From NCBI GenBank assembly GCA_020536535.1, contig JAHLWZ010000961.1, forward strand, positions 1-37,669: a stretch of DNA of 37,669 nucleotides, in the 5' to 3' direction. A program made the translations under genes and the position numbers. This document shows, in pieces, positions 8,665 to 19,758 of this stretch. The number at the start of each line of letters is the position of its first letter. The first letter of the stretch is position 1. The DNA comes from Pelomyxa schiedti (lineage: Eukaryota; Evosea; Pelobiontida; Pelomyxidae). A model generated the notes under the pieces. It was given only the letters and a program-made list of their open reading frames with translations, was not told the DNA's origin and searched no databases.

Positions 8665-11600
8665 CTAGTGTGTGTCTTGTGTTACATAGGAGATGGTGAT
8701 GTCATGCTGAGATTTTGTTGTGATTGTGTCTGGTGGCGGTGCAGGTGGTGGTGTGTCGCTGTAGTAGAATTCCATCAGTTCCCCAACAGGGAAGCGGAAT
8801 CCACCCTTTGGCGTTAGAAGGCCATCAGGGAACGGGGGAGGTGGAGGCGGAGGCGGTACTGTTGGCGGCGGAGGGGGTGTTGTCATGAGGGCTTCCAAGT
8901 CGAGTGGTGGAAGGCTCATTGGTGGGGGTGGAGGCGGTGTCATTAGTGTCTCTAAGTAAAGAGGGAGATCGGGTGAAGGAGATGCGGCGGCGGTGGTGGA
9001 GGTTGAAATGGGCTTAGGTGCACGCTTGTGGGTGTGGGAGCGGGTGTGCTTGGCCGTTGGTTTTTCATGAGTTTGATGGAGTGGTTCCTGCGGTAGTTTC
9101 TGTGTGGGTGGTGCTGGTGGAATGGGGCCGGGTGTGGGTGAAGGCGGAAGTTGTTGATCTTTTGGATCGCGTTCCGTTGTTGTGAGGGTGGATGGATGAG
9201 ATGCTTGTTGCGCTTCAAGGTTTTGACCTGTGTCCGGTTCGTTTGGTTTAACTCCAGGTAAAGGAGGTTTTGGTGAAACGCGCAAGTAGTATTCGAGTGC
9301 TTGTTCCAGTGCAGAAACTTTATTTTCGAGAAGAGAACATTTCGAAAGCAGGTCAGAATTCTCCTTCTCAAGTACACGAACCCGCTCACAGAGTAGGCAT
9401 TGCTCATAGTCTCCTATTTTCATTAAAGCCGATGAGGAGAGGCGTGCGGCGGAGGAGATCACTTGTGAAGGGTGTTCACTTGACACATCAACTTTAGCTC
9501 CGCTGGTCCCACTGTTGGAATTTTTGAATAAAAGCTGGTCAGTTGCATCTGGTTCGTCCTTCTTGGGTGATTGAGCAGCGAGTTCATCCATTGAAGATTT
9601 ATTGGGCCATTCTTTTTGTTGTGTGACAACCCCGCCTGTCTTGTAACCCTTCTTGCGTCTCACTTTGGGAGGTTCAGGAGAATACATGCCCTCGATATCG
9701 AAAGGTTTAGGCTCTGACTCCATGGCCCCTTCACTTCTTGAAGGCATAATTCCTAGGCCACCAGCCATACCAGAAATCCCAGCCAAAAGTTGTGGGTTCC
9801 ACCCAAGATTGACTGAATCTCTATTCATTGAAGACGATATCATTGTAGACAGTAATAACTTTTCAGACTTTTCCAGTACCCCAGTGTCCCAGTGGACATC
9901 CCTTAGGTCAAGAGCCAAATCACACTCTCTTAGATAATACGACTTCCAAAGTTTCATTTGTTCTGGGTCACAAGATATCTTCAGTGGAAGAACCTCACAC
10001 GTAGGAGATATTCGGCTTATTTGGTGTCCCGCGTACTGGGGGTTGAGGTATCTGGGACAGGTTGCATTTATCATTGACCAAACGGAGTTGGTTCTTTCAC
10101 TGAGATGTAAGGTCGTTCGTTGCTGCTCGTTATCACACAAAAAAGTGCCAAATCTGCAAGAATGGACTGCTGCTGCAATGTCACATAGAAATACATCACT
10201 GAATTCAAACTTAGATGGATTTTGTTCCATGATCTGAAACACACAGTCCAAAAACTGTATGAAAATAGGAGAGCGCTCAGACTCGGCAGCTAAGGGTGCG
10301 TTGGGCATTTGTGCGTGACCTACCCTTGTGTTGAACATGTGACCAAAACTGAGCCAGTCTTTTTCAACCAGGACCTGGTGATTGGATTAAAATAAATTGT
10401 GGTTGGAAGGAAACCTCAAATCCGTAAATTGTGCGAAAAAAAGGATCCAGAAGTAACATTGCAAGAGCACAAATTTGGGCCGTCCTATCCCAGCCATCTG
10501 AACAGTGAACTAAACAGGAACTCCCACGCTCCAATGCGGTGGCAACCTGCTGCGCACCTTGTAATATTTGTGCAACGTGATCCAGCCATTTGGTAGAATC
10601 GAGGCGAGCTCTCCAGGTGGATTCACAATTAAGCTAAGAACATCAAATAATACTTGGGGGTATTGTATTAGTACCTCTTCTTTTGTCAATGAGAGGCAGA
10701 AATCCCCGAGTTTTTCGTGAGCTGATCTCATAACATGCACATTTTCCACCTGGTGAAAATGAGTGAATGCACTAACGGAACGATATCTCTTACCCCTAGA
10801 AATTGAAGTTCCGTGTTTTCGTAAAGAGAAATGTCTTCTGTTCCACCCTTAAAACAATTATTCACTAAGCCAACAGTTCAAACATACTTGGTTTGCTCTA
10901 TTTATTACTGCATTGACACGAGGCCTGGCGTCCATGATAATAAAGGTGTCATTGTTGAGTGATGCCTTTCTTGCCTTCGATAAAAGTGTTTGGTCATGAA
11001 TGCTTCTGTTTGATAGAAGCCCAACACAAGGCTGCGCCGATCTCAGAAGAGCAGCGTGCGTGATAGGATGCCTCCAAGTAAGGGCAGGGATTCGTCCGGC
11101 TAGTGAGCATTTTAGCGTCATTGGAGTAACTAATGCTAAATACCTTTTCTGAAGTCGACTACATTGAACAGAAGGGTATCAGGCGCATCGGCCGGTACAC
11201 ACAGGACCCTGCGAACATAAAATCAGGGAGAAAAAAAGTAATAAAATATGTCCACCTTGGGTATGATGGGCAAAAGGAGTACATCGAGTTTATACTACTT
11301 AATCGCCAGCCAGTTCCAAGTACACCAAGCCGGCGGTACTCATCTTCAGCTTTATAAACCTTTGGATTTTAGATGTAAGCAGATTGGCCAAAGCAATAGA
11401 CAAGACATACTAGCCAACCATCTGATGGAAGGGGAGATTTGTCCTTAAATGCAAACAATTTCTCGACTTGACAAGAAAATACAATAGTGTTTAACCACTG
11501 ATCCAGTATTTGACAGAGTGTAGACTGATGAAAACTGAAGTGCAAGTATAGTCTTCGGAAATCCTTGCATTTGATAGTGAGCTTTCTTCTCCTCGATCCT

Positions 11601-12901
11601 GACCAACTGAAATAGACTTATTAAGAGTACAGAAATTAGTAAGAGTACTGTGCAGAAGAAATGCAAGAGCGGGGTACACTGAAATCTCCATAAATAACTC
11701 TGTAAGATGTAAGAAGCAAAACGCCTTCATAAGGTTTTCTATGTCGACACCGTGCATCAACTTTTTGAGAGGATTAGCTTCCAAAACGGGACAGAGGAAT
11801 AACTCCCACAGTTTAAATATTTTTAACATTTGCTTGAACTTATACAGAAAGAAAAAGCAGCACCAAACCGGCAAGCACACGCTTCTCTCCAGTAAAAAGG
11901 ATGTCCGCGTCACTGAAATTTGTATTATCACCCATCAAACTTGATAGAGACTGTTGTAATGACACAGTTCTACCAGAGTGCTCAAATGGTTGTGTACTGG
12001 GAAAATGGGTCTTTGTAACTTTTTGGGAGCTAGATGCACTCTCCTTCAGGATGCAAGAGTTTACCATACGACCCGTGGATGGGGACATAGTGGTATGCGG
12101 TGCAATAGTGAGTGGTATTTCAGGAGAAAAAGTTCCTATAGGAGCTCCACTTGGTACTGATACTGGCCGGATAGGTGTTTCATGAAAACCGTTTGGTGAA
12201 ATCGGGTTTGACAGTGCAATAGGACCCAGTGTAACGGTTGTTTCAGAGGCAGTGTTCTCTTTCTTCTCCTGAGTTGCTGTCACTTGGACCTGATTCTCAT
12301 CGCCTACACAAGTGTCCAGTTCTTCAGGACTATCGCTGTCAGAATTGTCGTCTGTTACATCTTCGAGGTTTTCTGGTCTTGGTGAGGTCGATGGAGAAAA
12401 AGGTGGAGACATTTGTTTAGGAGTATCTGGTGGTGAAGGGCTGTTCTCTGCGTTCCGATATGGAGAATCAATTGCAGTAATGTTTACGGGGTGTTTTTGG
12501 AGTGATGCCAATTTGAGGAGCAAGGAGTTTGGTTGCAGTGTTTTATAGTGAGGGGCTTTGTTGCGAGAAGTGCATGAGGGGTCTGCTGTTCTCTTGAAAT
12601 AGTCAAGTGTCATAGTTACATTAGGGGTGCCCGTGTAACTATTTGTTGTTTGTGCAGGGGACGTCAAGCAGCCAGAGTTGTTTGCAGTCGTCGGCGAATT
12701 GAAATCAAACGCCGATGTCACTATTCGCACACGCAGCTGGCGGTTTCGGTACGCAACAGAGCGGTTTGCGCTTATTCTTTCCTCAAGCGACAATGTCGGT
12801 TTATCCACCTCACCAACAGAAGAAGATCGCACCAGTGTCTGTGGTTCATCAGTAATTGGCGGCGTCGCAGATCTCGACAAAGGCGGCGGCGACCCCTCCA
12901 T
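8665..12901 (-). CDS. myotubularin-family phosphoinositide 3-phosphatase
   Basis: Removes the 3-phosphate from PI3P or PI(3,5)P2 on endosomal membranes. Exon 1 (12901 to about 11869) encodes about 340 residues rich in Ser/Thr/Pro, ending in ILFTGEKRVL, the start of a PH-GRAM domain whose middle I could not splice. Resolved exons follow: to 11411 (KCKDFRRL, end of GRAM), 11359-11257, 11143-10888 (AGRIPALTWRHP, SQP-like AQPCVGL, DARPRVNAV), 10847-10794, 10749-10675 (NVHVMR), 10633-10415 and 10374-8665. The catalytic Cx5R loop VHCSDGWDRT is intact (near 10530), so it should be active. EVLVEKDWLSFGHMF and FGTFLCDNEQQR also match. The last exon ends in a Cys-x2-Cys coiled coil (about 9300-9420) and a long Pro-rich tail with runs of 5-8 prolines; there is no FYVE domain. 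It converges with the F-box/TBC gene, 83 bp apart. Confidence 0.92.
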
Positions 12902-13192
12902 GCCTTGTTTTTTTTTTCGTTTTGTTTTTTGTTTTACCCGCAGGATCTTGTAAATGTATGTATTCTTCCCCTTAACCGTTTTAAAGACGTGAGTACCCGG
13001 CGGGCAGATCGTTCCTGGAAGACATCGAAAAAAGATCGGAAGGGAAGAGAAATAAATATATTTTCGGTTTTTCTAGTGGATTGCAACGAGGATTGCACTC
13101 CGAATACACGACAGTTACGACTACGACTGTTTGTTGTTGTTAGTGAGTTTGAAAGATCATTTAACATGTACGTTAACGCCTCTACGAGATCT
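12902..13192. other. intergenic stretch upstream of the myotubularin gene
   Basis: About 290 bp between the start of the myotubularin gene and the end of the next minus-strand gene. It contains a T-rich tract at 12908-12940. A minus-strand open frame of 92 codons crosses it but resembles nothing and overlaps the tail of the neighbouring gene. Confidence 0.4.
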
Positions 13193-13760
13193 TCACTAAT
13201 AGTAAAGTACATGTAGGGAATGAGTACTCACATGTTCACCCTTGACCTCGTCATGTGGGGCATCGACGACAGCACCTTCGTCGTGGTGCTCGACCTTCGC
13301 ATCGACGGTGACTTCTTTCTTGTCAGGAGACGACGTCCCGTGCTTGTGGTGGTGATGGTGGCGTCGGTGCTTCTTGCCATCAATCAGAGGCTCACTTGCT
13401 GTAGTTTTGTTGGTGTAAGCTTAGCTCAGCTAATGACACTTCTTAGTTTCTTACACAGCTTTTATTTATTTAATAACAGTCTCCTCACCGTGCCCTCCCA
13501 ATAGTATTAGTAGGATATTATTCACTGTATCTAGGCCATGCACTCCTAGATATGTATTACATGACTGCTGTACCTTTTTTAGGAGGAACGCAAGGCAAAC
13601 AGCAGCAGCAGGTTCGACAAAACTGCGAGCATATGCCTGACTTGTGATGCTCCTTCTTGTGGTGATGCTGATGCTCCCCCGAAGCACTACTACTGGAACT
13701 ACTTGCACTCGTTGTGGTAGTGGTACTTGTACTCGTGGTACTTGTGCTCGCCGCTACCAT
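13193..13760 (-). CDS. small Ser/Thr-, His- and Cys-rich protein, unknown function
   Basis: Two main exons (13760-13574 and 13419-13232) plus a stop codon in a third (13195-13193) give 125 residues; if the last intron is retained the frame ends at 13196 with 11 other residues after EH. The order is a Ser/Thr run (residues 4-31), EHQHHHKKEHH, a cysteine cluster CSQFCRTCCCCLPCVPPKK (about 45-63), LIDGKKHRRHHHHHKHG and an acidic Val/Asp/His tail. There is no signal peptide or membrane segment. A Cys cluster like this could be palmitoylated or bind metal with the His runs, which is inference. I do not recognise a family. Confidence 0.6.
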
Positions 13761-13957
13761 GGTATGTATTATCGAGTTAGAAACAGGCACACCAACGGCT
13801 GTGGTCCCCTTTTACCCTCACATACGTGCAAGAGGCGTTTCTGCGGTTTCGGTCATGTTGCTTTTTATTATGTAACTCGAAAAAAAGTTGAGCTTTTCAC
13901 ACACAAATTTGCTTTACGCGAAGTGAAGCCGAAGGGCTTCTGATCAGATAAGGGGGT

Positions 13958-15576
13958 TCACTGTTTTGTTATCCATGTCAAACATACAACATTCTTGGGG
14001 TCCAGGTTGTGACTGGTTATAACCTCTTGCATGGTTGTGGTTGAGCCCAAAACTGTACCGTTTAGTCTGACTTCAACCTAGTATTTGGGTGGGTAAGGAA
14101 TGAATGTTTGGGGGAATAATGAGTGAGTACCTGTGTGGGTGGTGCTATGGGTAGTAATTGCATTATGATGAGTTGCACTGTGTGAATTGTTGCTTGTGTA
14201 GTTGTCTTGAAGTATTTTGAGGGCAGGTTACGAGGGTCACTTTCACTTTTTTTTGTTGTAAGGAAAAATAGATGATTTTGGAGAAACTTACGTTGGATCC
14301 CTTGTTAATCTAAAGCATACATAGGAGGAATAGTGGTCTTGATTGAGTTTCTTTGCAGTTGGCATTCGTTCTTTTTTGGTAATGTCATATTTCAAGTAGG
14401 TCAAATTGGATGAAGCTCGTTTTTCTATGGAATTTGAGGAATAACAGAGGCTATTACACAAAGAACAGAACAAACCATCTTCAGTGGGAACTGGAAGATT
14501 TCTGGCCTTGTAGAATTCTCGCTTTTTGTTGTTGGTTGGTTCTTGGGTGTTTGTTGGTTTTGATTTATCTCGTTTTTAAGAAAATAGTTTGATATTTGAG
14601 AGGTGTTTCTTACCTCTAGAGTTTTTTCTCTTTCAGCAGCCTGTGGTAGTAACCGGTCAACGATTGTCTGTATCGGTCCGTCTTGCCTGTGTGAGAATTA
14701 GAATCCGGAATTATGACTTGAGCTTGATGGTACTTACTTTACATAAACAAGAGGGTTTGGTTTTAGAGAAATGTGGCATACAGGGCAATCATCATGAATT
14801 ATGACAGAGTCAACGTTGAGGTAATACTTGAAAATGCAACTTTTACAAACTTGTGCCATTGTTACAACCTCCCATAAATCCCCCCCACAAAACAACAACA
14901 ACAACAACAAAAAAAAAAAACCACAATATTGAAACCTATGAAAAATAGGGGGAAAGAAAAAAAAAAAAAAAAAAAAAAACCCAAAGAGGGAGGGACCATA
15001 TCACACAGTGTTCATACAAGTGTGTAGGCACTCGGCTATGGTGTGTGCATCACGAAAGTACCCCCGGCACAGCGGGCACACCAGGAACTTCCCCACCACC
15101 TTGGCCGACACCGCCATCGTGCTTCCCCCTCTCTTCCTCGGCGCCGTGGCAGCCGGCGTCGTCGCCGTCGATGCCACGGTCTCGGCCGGCGTCGGCGTCG
15201 GCGTCGCGGCCCTGGCCCCCGCCACGCCCGCGGCAGCGCTTGCTGGTGCAGTTGCAGCTGCTTCCTGTGACGTCATCGCGGCGTCCTGGGCGCCGCCATC
15301 GGCGCTGGCCGCGGGCTCGCCGGGCGGCGGCTGCGACGACGACGACGAGGAGGAGGAGGCGGAGGCGGAGGCGGGCTGTTGCTCGTGCTCGTGCTTGGGC
15401 ACCACGCCGTCTGTGCACATGGGCTCGGGGCACTGGTGCTCGTGGGTGGTGTCTGGTCGGTCACTGTCCTTGGCCTTCTCCTCAACCATGTCCGTGGTGG
15501 TCGTGATCGTGGTCATGTTGTTGGTGGTTGTCATCTGGGCTGTGCTTTGGTCATCCGGCTGTGGCGCAGCCGACAT
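13958..15576 (-). CDS. Polycomb group RING finger protein (PCGF/BMI1-like) with RAWUL domain
   Basis: A PRC1 subunit: PCGF proteins pair with RING1-type E3 ligases to monoubiquitinate histone H2A in the nucleus. Six exons, 15576-15018, 14849-14738, 14686-14614, 14521-14292, 14245-14131 and 14077-13958, join to 402 residues. The first 150 or so are Ala/Ser/Thr/Pro-rich and GC-rich. Then comes a C3HC4 RING: CPLC, 11 residues, CLHTFCKSC, CPVC. It is followed by DGPIQTIVDRLLPQ and REFYKARNLPVP, both diagnostic of the PCGF linker. The C-terminus is a RAWUL ubiquitin-like fold: NLPSKYFKTTTQATIHTV, then VEVRLNGTVLG. Start chosen at the first ATG of the frame. Intron 1 (14850-15017) contains long T-rich tracts. 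It is divergent from the PLD gene with 267 bp between starts. Confidence 0.9.
14881..14980 (+). repeat. A-rich low-complexity tract within PCGF intron 1
   Basis: Runs of A, including one of about 24 at 14957-14980, and CAA repeats. On the coding (minus) strand this is a pyrimidine-rich tract inside the intron. Confidence 0.6.
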
Positions 15577-15843
15577 GGAAAACAGCGAATTTGGGTGTGT
15601 TAAGAGGCAATGGGAGAATGAGATTTTTCTGTGTGGAAGGAACACTAAGTCTTGTCTGACCAGTCAGTGAGAGGCACCTGGAGTCTTGTACAAAAAGTGG
15701 CTGAGGAACACCTACCTATTCAAGCAATCACAGATGAATTAAAAAAGGAAAAATCGAACGGGAAAAATATTTCGATCACACCGCTCAAACAAACACAAGG
15801 AACAAACGAGCCGGGGAGTTCCTTCTTTGTTTTTTACTACGAA

Positions 15844-18088
15844 ATGTTACGGCGTAGAATCATGAAGAGTGCTGCCAACCTCATGGGGGTAAGTCCTTTT
15901 TTTTTTCTGGAAGGCTTGTGTTCTGATGAAAGCCTAATGCCGTTGTACTTTCTAGGATCGCTATGAGGTTGATGACCTCACTCCGTCCATGTTTGAAAGG
16001 CACGAGAACAACTGCGGCGTGAAGCTCTACGAGGACGCTAAAGGGTACAACCACTGCTGGAACGATGTGTCCGATGATATGGAGGCCGCAAGGCAGTTCA
16101 TTTACATCACAGGCTGGAGCGTAGACACTTCAACCAAACTCAGGCGCAAACCCCCAAAACCAACAGGCACTCCTGCCACTTCTACTCCTACTTCTTCTAC
16201 TTCCACTTCTACTTCAACTTCCGCTTCCACTACAACTGCGTCTTCGGCTACGGCTGAGACTGAGGATTTGACAAATTCGTTTGCGCAGTTGCTTAGGACG
16301 TCGAGCATTGGGGCTAGTTTGAGAACAAGCAGTGTTGGGGTGGACACTGGGGGCGAAACAATTGGAGAGTTGCTAAAGAGAAAGGCTGGGCAGGGCGTCC
16401 GCGTGCTGATTCACGTTTGGGACGAAAAGACCAGCGGGAAGCTCGGTCTGATTCAGGGAATAGCTAAAACTCACGACGAGGAAACTCGCATGTACTTTGA
16501 GAGGACCCCAGTGGCTGTATGTTCCCACTAACCATTAACGAACAAAAATTCTCTTTTTGGACTTCTAAGGTTCTGGTAGGTATGCCTATCATATCGCCAT
16601 GATGCTGCGAAGGCCAGTGGAGCTACGTTCCTGTTTTCGCATCACCAGAAAACAATCATAATGGATGCTCCTCCCAAAGGGCCAGGCCAGAGGCCAAGGA
16701 TTATTGCCTATGTTGGTGGCCTGGATTTAACCACTGGAAGATATGACACCCCTCACCACCACTTGTTCTCGACTATTGACACCCGTCACCAGAATGACTT
16801 CTACCATGTACAAATCTACTCACGTTTTACTATTCATATTCACTTATACAAAGACTTGGGGATTACATCGCACTGTTGGGCCAAGACAACCCTGGCACGA
16901 TATCCATATGAGAGTGCACGGTCCCATAGCGTGGGACGTCTTACAGAACTTTGAGCAGAGATGGAAGAAACAATCTAATCGCCCCGACTGTTTACTTCGT
17001 CTTGATCGTGCTAGTTATGACTTAACTGCAGACCCAGCAGCTGGTACTTGGTGGGTACAAAATCATTACAAACAACAACCAACCAGAAAATAAGGACTTG
17101 CACTCTTCTTCGATCAATTGATAAGTTTTCTGCTGAGGGAGTGGAAGACGTTGAAAGCGGCATCCAGCTTGCCTACGTAGATGTTATTCGAAGCGCAAGA
17201 GAATTCCTTTACATTGAGAACCAGTATTTCCTTGGCTCCGCACATAATTGGGTCTTGCCTAATGCTGTTCCATGCTGCAATCACATTCCATGGGAGATAA
17301 CCAAGCGAATCATTTCTAGTATTGAAACAAGAAGGCCATTCCGAGTATTCGTTGTTATTCCGCTCTTTCCTGAAGGCAATCCTGAGACTGCAGCCCTACA
17401 AGAAATCCTTCACTGGGAGTACAAAACCATGCACATGATGTACCACAATATCGCAAAAGCTCTTCACGAAGCAAAGAAGCAAAAACAAAAGCACGGTGGC
17501 CCAGACATTCCTTGGCATCCTCGGGACTACTTGAACTTCTTCTGCTTGGGTAATAGGGAGAAAATGCCAGCAGACAGGATTCCTCCTGGAACTACTTTGC
17601 CTGATATGCACCTCCGCCTCGTACAATCACAGCGATTTATGATCTATGTGCACAGCAAAATGATGATCGCCGATGATAACGCGATCATTATTGGCTCGGC
17701 AAACATAAACGAGCGCAGCATGAACGGCGCCCGAGATACTGAAATCGCAGTACTGGCAAGCCCTTCAAACGCCGCCTCGGCTCAGGACATACAAAAACTG
17801 AGGCTGGCCCTTTGGAAAGAGCACACTGGGGTCGTGCAGCCAGAGTTTGAACGTCCCAACAACCCTCAGGCCATTGCAACCCTAAGGGAGATTGGGAAGC
17901 AAAATTGGAAGGTCTATTCAGCGCCTACTTTCGCGCCGATGACGTCACACTTGATGAACTACCCCATGGAAATAGACGAGGACGGCGACATTTCTTATCC
18001 ACTCAAGCACTTCCCTGACACCACGGCGCTCATCTGTGGTGCTTCGTCCACAGTAACCTTTCTTTTCCAAAACACAACTAAATTCTAA
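15844..18088 (+). CDS. phospholipase D, plant-type
   Basis: Hydrolyses phosphatidylcholine to phosphatidic acid and choline at membranes. Exons 15844-15888, 15956-16516, 16580-16807, 16854-17050 and 17095-18088 join to 674 residues. Both HKD catalytic motifs are intact: [10 protein letters not shown] (about 16635) and [20 protein letters not shown] (about 17650). [59 protein letters not shown] and the C-terminal FPDT match plant PLDs. A Ser/Thr-rich insert of about 100 residues (around 16140-16350) interrupts the first part. No C2 or PX/PH domain is visible before the core. The ATG at 15844 is the first in the frame; the frame stays open upstream to about 15650 without an ATG, so an earlier exon remains possible. 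Confidence 0.93.
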
Positions 18089-18434
18089 CCCACACTCCAA
18101 TAGACAATGCCAGACATGTTGACTACGTAACGTCACTGAACATGATTCGGCCAAAAAAACAATTTCTTTTTTTTCATGCCTCTAAATTCCGTCCGCATGG
18201 TTACCCAGTATCAAGTGGGCTAACACATGAACAGGAAGGAACCAACAAAAGTAGGAGCGGAAGGTAAAAACAACAAAGAAGGGAGCTGGTTTTGATGATT
18301 AATCAGCAGCAGTTCAGCTCATGGGGATATTCGGTAGTAATGACTGACAGTCGTCATTGACCAGGTGAGTCTTCTGCTTGCTGTGCTGATCTTCCGGGAA
18401 TGATTCTCGGAAGGCGAGCAGTTTCCCATCCGAA
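18089..18434. other. intergenic stretch between PLD and the UBA4-like gene
   Basis: About 345 bp with no recognisable gene. It should contain the PLD 3' end and the promoter of the next gene. Confidence 0.4.
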
Positions 18435-19591
18435 ATGGACACGAGTATGCAGGAACGGTACTGTAGACAGACCACAATCCAAGGGTTTGGAGTGTCAGGT
18501 AACTATTTTCGAAATCCTTAAACATTGTGTGCTGCGTTGAACACTGACAACTGCAGGACAAGAGAGGCTTATGCAAGGATCAGTTGTGGTAGTTGGTGCT
18601 GGGGGACTGGGGTCACCTGTCCTTCTGTACCTGGCTGGTGTGGGAGTGGGTATGTGATGTTTGTTTACAAATGTGGTGTGAGTGGGAGCTGGGGTGGATT
18701 TGGAGTGTCCTTACAGCGGCGCTCTTTTCCCCTGGAACAGGAAGGATTGGTATATGTGATGATGACTGCGTATCTGTTTCGAACTTGCCACGACAAGTCA
18801 TACACTGTGAATCAAATGTTGGGAAAAACAAAGCCGTGAGTGCTAAGGAAAGAATGATGAGGTTCCTTGGCACCTCTTGCTACTTTTCATCTAAACCTTT
18901 GCAGTCTCAATTCGCACTCCACATATGATGTGTACCCAGCAAGGATCACCGCTGAGAATGTTTTTTCAATAATTGTCAAGTTCTACCTTCTTTCAGACAG
19001 CTACAGCTGACAATACCCCCAAGGTACGATGTAGTAGTTGATGCCACTGATAACTTTGCTGCAAGGTAAGTGTTTGTTCACATTAGTCCGAACTTAATTG
19101 AGAAAGATACTTGCTGAATGATGCCTGTATAGTTCTCAAGAAACCACTTGTTTCTGCTGCTGTACTGCGCTTTGAGGGACAAGTAATTACTACCACAAGA
19201 GGCATCATTTTCACATCAAAAAAAAAAATACAGATCACTGTCTACTCATACAAAGGCGGACCATGTTACCGGTGCCTCAATCCTTCCCCTCCCCCACCCA
19301 GTTCAATAGTTCCATGTGCCTCTGCTGGTGTTATGGGGCCTGGTACGCTTCAAAACGCTCATAACAACACACCTCAATTAATTCACATGAAACAGTACCC
19401 GGCGTTGTGGGATGCCTTGAAGCTGTAGAGGTTGTAAAAATTCTCACCCAGGTTGGAGGTGTGGATTCCAACTGCGAATTTTCAAAAAGAGTAACACTAA
19501 TGCTGACTGAACATCAGAACCTTTGAGTGGGCGGATGCTCCTCTATGACGGTCTTAATGCCACTTCCCGTGTTCTGCGAGTAAGTACCTAA
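18435..19591 (+). CDS. UBA4/MOCS3/MoeB-type ubiquitin-like activating (E1) enzyme, short form
   Basis: Adenylates the C-terminus of a sulfur-carrier protein (Urm1, MOCS2A or MoaD type) for tRNA thiolation or molybdenum cofactor synthesis. Nine exons (18435-18498, 18557-18649, 18741-18861, 18905-18959, 19001-19065, 19107-19182, 19234-19342, 19396-19458, 19518-19591) join to 239 residues. Visible are [12 protein letters not shown], the ATP loop GAGGLGSP, the acidic/Arg motif [31 protein letters not shown] (first zinc pair) and [10 protein letters not shown] with the probable catalytic Cys. MOCS3 and UBA4 are about 440-460 residues with a C-terminal rhodanese domain; here the frame ends soon after [15 protein letters not shown], so the rhodanese domain and the second CxxC zinc pair are absent. 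The stop overlaps a possible GTAAGT donor, so a longer form cannot be excluded. Confidence 0.85.
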
Positions 19592-19758
19592 ACGCCACAA
19601 ACCCATAATGAACACCCCAAAACAAAAGACAAGGCCAAAGCAAGACACATGCCCCTGCAGTCAAAATCCCCAAGAAGAATTTGTTTCCGGCAATGCCTCT
19701 TTTTATGCCTCCCTACTTTGAAAAAAAACAAGCCAAAATTTGTTGTGCTGATAACTCC
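19592..19758. other. convergent intergenic spacer
   Basis: 167 bp between the stop codons of the UBA4-like and EFR1-type genes; nothing further seen. Confidence 0.4.

Noticed and set aside
13240-13420. His-coding CAC/CAT clusters as a microsatellite
   Set aside because: The repeats are irregular and sit in an open, phase-consistent exon, so they are better explained as coding for His runs.
14881-14980. A-rich tract as the tail of a retroposed gene or LINE
   Set aside because: It lies within PCGF intron 1, is a pyrimidine tract on the coding strand, and no target duplication or adjacent retroposon sequence was seen.
15008-15670. Several long plus-strand open frames opposite the PCGF first exon
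   Set aside because: They arise from the GC-rich Ala/Ser/Pro coding composition on the other strand; the minus strand encodes the RING protein.
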